Shown here piece by piece: positions 61,699 to 64,000 of a stretch of 64,000 nucleotides of DNA. A program made the position numbers and the translations under genes. Position 1 is the stretch's first letter. Each line of letters begins with the position of its first letter. The DNA comes from Fluviicola sp. GTDB taxonomy: Bacteria; Bacteroidota; Bacteroidia; Flavobacteriales_D; Crocinitomicaceae. The stretch spans positions 1,461,315-1,525,314 of the forward strand of contig NZ_JBCNJT010000001.1 in the NCBI RefSeq assembly GCF_039596395.1, read 5' to 3'. The notes beneath the pieces are model-generated. The model ran no database searches. It saw nothing but the letters and a program-made list of their open reading frames with translations, and was not told the origin of the DNA.

Positions 61699-62574
61699 TT
61701 AGAAATAATTTTTCGTCAGGTCTTCCAATAAACCGATTTCTGTAGGTTTCCAGCCTAATACTTCCTGTGTTTGCAGGTTTGTTGCCGGGCTATCGAAGGA
61801 AATGAAATGGCTCATCCATTGGAAATGGGTTGCCGTTTCTTCTTCTGACAAGGATTTTACGGGAACATTCAGTTTTTCACCGATCAATTCCGCGATTTTC
61901 TTTAATTCGATCCCGTTATCGTCAATGGCATTGTATAAAGCGCCTTTAGCACCTTTCTCCACTGCCAACCGGAATAATTTTGCCGCATCCTTGCGGTGAA
62001 CTCCCGGCCAGCGGTTGTTTCCTTCTCCCGGAAACCCGGATACACCGTGAGTACGCGCCTGGTGAATAATGAAAGGCATAAATCCTTTGTCACCTTTATC
62101 GTGCGTGGAAGGAGCCAAACGAACCACCGAAGCGTGCACGCCTTTTTCAGCCAAAGCCAAAGCAGCAGGCTCGGAAGTGCGAAGCGGGATTTGCAGGGTG
62201 CTTTCTTCCGTAACAACCCCATTAATATGCGGCAAGCCCAAAATTCCTGCGGTTACAACAATCGGTTTTTTCGTTCCCATCAATACTTCACCCATGGCGT
62301 TAATGGCTGTTTTTTCCACCTCATTGGACTTCGCGAAGTTTGCAAAATCGTGGATAAAGCCTGTATGAATGACTCCGTCGGCCTCTGAAGCACCTTTTTT
62401 CAAAGCACTCAAATCTTCCAAATCTCCCATCAATACTTCTGCGCCTGCCTGACGGATTGTCTGTGCGGATTCTTCCGACCGTGCCAAACCAACTACATGG
62501 TGTCCGGCTCTCAATAATTCTCTCACAACTTCCGAACCTACAAAGCCGGAAGCTCCTGTTACAAATACTTTCAT
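61699..62574 (-). CDS. SDR-family NAD(P)-dependent oxidoreductase (extended/atypical)
   Basis: A 291-residue Rossmann protein. The dinucleotide loop is VFVTGASGFVGSEVVREL (G-x2-G-x2-G), followed by HHVVGLARSEESAQ, GDLEDLSALKKG and VVTAGILG. The usual YxxxK catalytic pair is not evident, so it may belong to the atypical epimerase-like group. The substrate is unknown. The AraC gene follows on the same strand 90 bp away, a common pairing of an oxidoreductase with its regulator. Confidence 0.88.
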   Translation of the reverse strand: MKVFVTGASGFVGSEVVRELLRAGHHVVGLARSEESAQTIRQAGAEVLMGDLEDLSALKKGASEADGVIHTGFIHDFANFAKSNEVEKTAINAMGEVLMGTKKPIVVTAGILGLPHINGVVTEESTLQIPLRTSEPAALALAEKGVHASVVRLAPSTHDKGDKGFMPFIIHQARTHGVSGFPGEGNNRWPGVHRKDAAKLFRLAVEKGAKGALYNAIDDNGIELKKIAELIGEKLNVPVKSLSEEETATHFQWMSHFISFDSPATNLQTQEVLGWKPTEIGLLEDLTKNYF

Positions 62575-62662
62575 CTGATCTTTTTTAGTTGATACAAAGT
62601 TCTGTATTCAGCTTCAGGGGAATTTAGCCGAATCGGCTGATCGTTTAGCCGAATTGAAGAAA

Positions 62663-62681
62663 ACAGAATCAGAATGAGAAT
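62663..62681 (+). repeat. CAGAATCAGAATGAGAAT direct repeat, left copy
   Basis: ACAGAATCAGAATGAGAAT. The same 18 bases CAGAATCAGAATGAGAAT recur at 63510-63527, so the pair flanks the orphan succinate dehydrogenase cytochrome b gene. Nearby, 62685-62717 contains an ATCAGCCTCGGCTGAT hairpin. Confidence 0.5.
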
Positions 62682-62826
62682 CCAAAGCAAATCAGCCTCG
62701 GCTGATCGCTTCGGATTAACGAGAATGAGAGGAGAAGATTCGATCTCAAGCGGAAAATCATCATTTCTTAAACCAGTTTAAGTTTATTCAAATCGTCAAT
62801 GAGCAGCTTTGTAGTATCGATATTAT

Positions 62827-63501
62827 ATGGCAGCGATTAAAAAACAAATCAACAGTTCGGTAGGAAAGAAGATCAAAATGGCCTTGACCGGTTTGTTCCT
62901 GGTTAGCTTTTTAATAGTACACGCTTCTGTGAATGCACTTATTTTTTACAACGATCAGGGAAAAACCTTTACAATCGGGGCACATTTCATGGCTACCAAC
63001 CCGATTATACGAACCCTTGAAATTGTATTGATTATCGCGTTTGTTGTTCACATGGTGCAGGGTTTGAAACTCTGGTGGGAAAACCGAAAAGCCCGGCCCA
63101 TTGCTTATGCTTATAAGAAGAACTGTACTCCTGATGTGAAGTGGTATAGCAAAAGCATGACATTATTCGGCACATTGATTTTGCTGTTCCTGGTTATTCA
63201 CACACAAAACTTCTGGATTCCCAATCGGGTGCATCAATTTCAAGCCTGCGAGGAGCTTGACTTGTACCGGATGATGGTCTCTAAATTTCAGAACCCTATT
63301 GAAGTAATTATTTACCTCTTAGGCTGTATTTCACTCAGCTGGCATTTGTTACACGGTTTCAAAAGCGCTTTTCAATCCCTGGGACTGAACCATCGGAAAT
63401 ACAATCCGATGATATTGAAAACCGGTTATTTCTTTGCAATTGTGCTTCCACTAACACTCGCCATGATGCCGGTTTCGATTTATTTGGGGTGGCTGAAGTG
63501 A
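62827..63501 (+). CDS. Succinate dehydrogenase/fumarate reductase cytochrome b subunit (orphan)
   Basis: A 224-residue protein with five transmembrane helices, the type B cytochrome b subunit of Bacteroidota. KKIKMALTGLFLVSFLIVHA opens the first helix with its haem-ligand His; VVHMVQGLKLWWENRKARPI, LFLVIHTQNFWI and SLSWHLLHGFKSAFQSLGLN supply the others. In this phylum the order is normally sdhC-sdhA-sdhB, but here no flavoprotein or iron-sulfur gene follows: the next gene is an unrelated one on the other strand. Either sdhAB lie elsewhere or this is a stray second copy. Confidence 0.93.
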   Translation: MAAIKKQINSSVGKKIKMALTGLFLVSFLIVHASVNALIFYNDQGKTFTIGAHFMATNPIIRTLEIVLIIAFVVHMVQGLKLWWENRKARPIAYAYKKNCTPDVKWYSKSMTLFGTLILLFLVIHTQNFWIPNRVHQFQACEELDLYRMMVSKFQNPIEVIIYLLGCISLSWHLLHGFKSAFQSLGLNHRKYNPMILKTGYFFAIVLPLTLAMMPVSIYLGWLK

Positions 63502-63509
63502 GACAGAAT

Positions 63510-63527
63510 CAGAATCAGAATGAGAAT
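63510..63527 (+). repeat. CAGAATCAGAATGAGAAT direct repeat, right copy
   Basis: Exact second copy of the 18-base element at 62664-62681, within a slightly longer run (CAGAATCAGAATCAGAATGA) just after the cytochrome b stop codon. Confidence 0.5.
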
Positions 63528-63541
63528 AAGTCCCGATCTGC

Positions 63542-64000
63542 TTATTTCAGTTTGGTCTTTACGATTTCGATACGTGCAACGATGCGTTCGTGTCCGGGAG
63601 CCAGTTTCAATCCTTCTTCGAGAATTTTCAAAGCGGCCTTATAGTCATTTTCCCGGTATAGATAAGCCCCGGCTTCTGCGTAGAGCCAACCGATATTGTC
63701 CTGGTCCAGCACTTCTTTGTCTTCCATATCGTTCATGGCCTGCACGGCCAGATCGAAGTACTTTTTTCCTTTGGTTCCATCATTATCCACATAGAATTTA
63801 TTGGAAAGTTCGGCATAGGCATAAAAATATCCTACCAGGTACAGGTTGTGCTTGCGCAGAAAGGGATACTTATCCGCATAGGCATCCAATTTGGCTAATA
63901 TTTCTTCTTCGTCTTCATTCGTTTTACTAATGGACAGCATAATGCATCGCACCAACCACAATTGAATGCCCGGAGTTTCTACAGATGTATTGTAGGATAA
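63542..64000 (-). CDS. TPR-containing protein, 5' end beyond the window
   Basis: At least 152 residues; the frame stays open through the edge of the window (…LSYNTSVETPGIQLWLVRCI), so the N-terminus is missing. The visible part is helical, with tetratricopeptide-type pairs: NIGWLYAEAGAYLYRENDYK followed by AALKILEEGLKLAPGHERIV is a good TPR, and KGKKYFDLAVQAMNDMEDKE a weaker one. TPRs mediate protein contacts. No function can be assigned. It is convergent with the cytochrome b gene. Confidence 0.75.
   Translation of the reverse strand, partial: LSYNTSVETPGIQLWLVRCIMLSISKTNEDEEEILAKLDAYADKYPFLRKHNLYLVGYFYAYAELSNKFYVDNDGTKGKKYFDLAVQAMNDMEDKEVLDQDNIGWLYAEAGAYLYRENDYKAALKILEEGLKLAPGHERIVARIEIVKTKLK

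Overview
The window looks like a stretch of chromosome from a member of Bacteroidota, most likely Flavobacteriia/Crocinitomicaceae (a Fluviicola-like genus; this is an inference from gene content, no 16S is present). The clues are secreted proteins ending in type IX secretion (T9SS) sorting domains, SprB-type repeats, the pyrG-yidC order, DUF5606 and DUF6702 proteins, a LytS/LytTR pair, weak Shine-Dalgarno sequences and two TAnnTTTG-type -7 boxes. GC content is moderate. One gene near 3 kb and a broken small gene near 21.8 kb are clearly more AT-rich.

Regions. 0-5 kb: small housekeeping and stress genes (VOC protein, thioredoxin, nitroreductase, pentapeptide protein), an AT-rich orphan membrane protein bracketed by inverted repeats, tRNA-Met(CAU), a phospholipid-methyltransferase-like protein and a START-like protein. 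5-14 kb: proteases and secreted proteins (M3 oligopeptidase, DUF5606 protein with a histone H1-like tail, two head-to-head subtilisins, a Trp/Tyr-rich secreted protein). 14-18 kb: yidC and pyrG separated by a tandem repeat array, then a secreted protein resembling the type 23 polymorphic toxin family. 19-24 kb: LytS/LytTR two-component pair, CvfB-like RNA-binding protein, a frameshifted small gene, universal stress protein, membrane metallophosphoesterase. 24-27 kb: a compact four-gene phospholipid module (alpha/beta-hydrolase-like protein, CDP-alcohol phosphotransferase, CdsA, PlsC). 27-31 kb: two large T9SS-exported proteins. 31-38 kb: DUF6702-M1 peptidase-acyltransferase-FMN reductase operon, fructose-6-phosphate aldolase, Hsp20 and the SRP RNA. 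38-49 kb: OmpA-like protein, rpe, L,D-transpeptidase, rhomboid-aminotransferase IV-DPH6-like operon, WG-repeat protein, AI-2E transporter, a CREST (ceramidase-like) operon. 50-53 kb: class 3 lipase and a zinc metalloprotease whose N-terminus resembles payloads of extracellular contractile injection systems (eCIS). 53-58 kb: hybrid histidine kinase with two near-identical single-domain response regulators, a HEAT-like membrane protein and a conserved unknown. 58-64 kb: small secreted protein, DUF5655, MFS exporter, AraC regulator, SDR, an orphan succinate dehydrogenase cytochrome b, and a TPR gene cut by the window edge.

Intergenic DNA is rich in dispersed repeats: palindromes starting GTAG (REP-like), GTTCAAA and TTGAAAAT simple repeats, CCACAGAGG elements, GAGCGGAGTCGAAG hairpins, and a 60-62 bp tandem array. 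The strongest leads for something not yet described are the candidate eCIS payload metalloprotease with its lipase neighbour, the phospholipid module whose two key enzymes have altered catalytic residues, and the repeat array after pyrG. No IS element, prophage, CRISPR array or rRNA operon was found.
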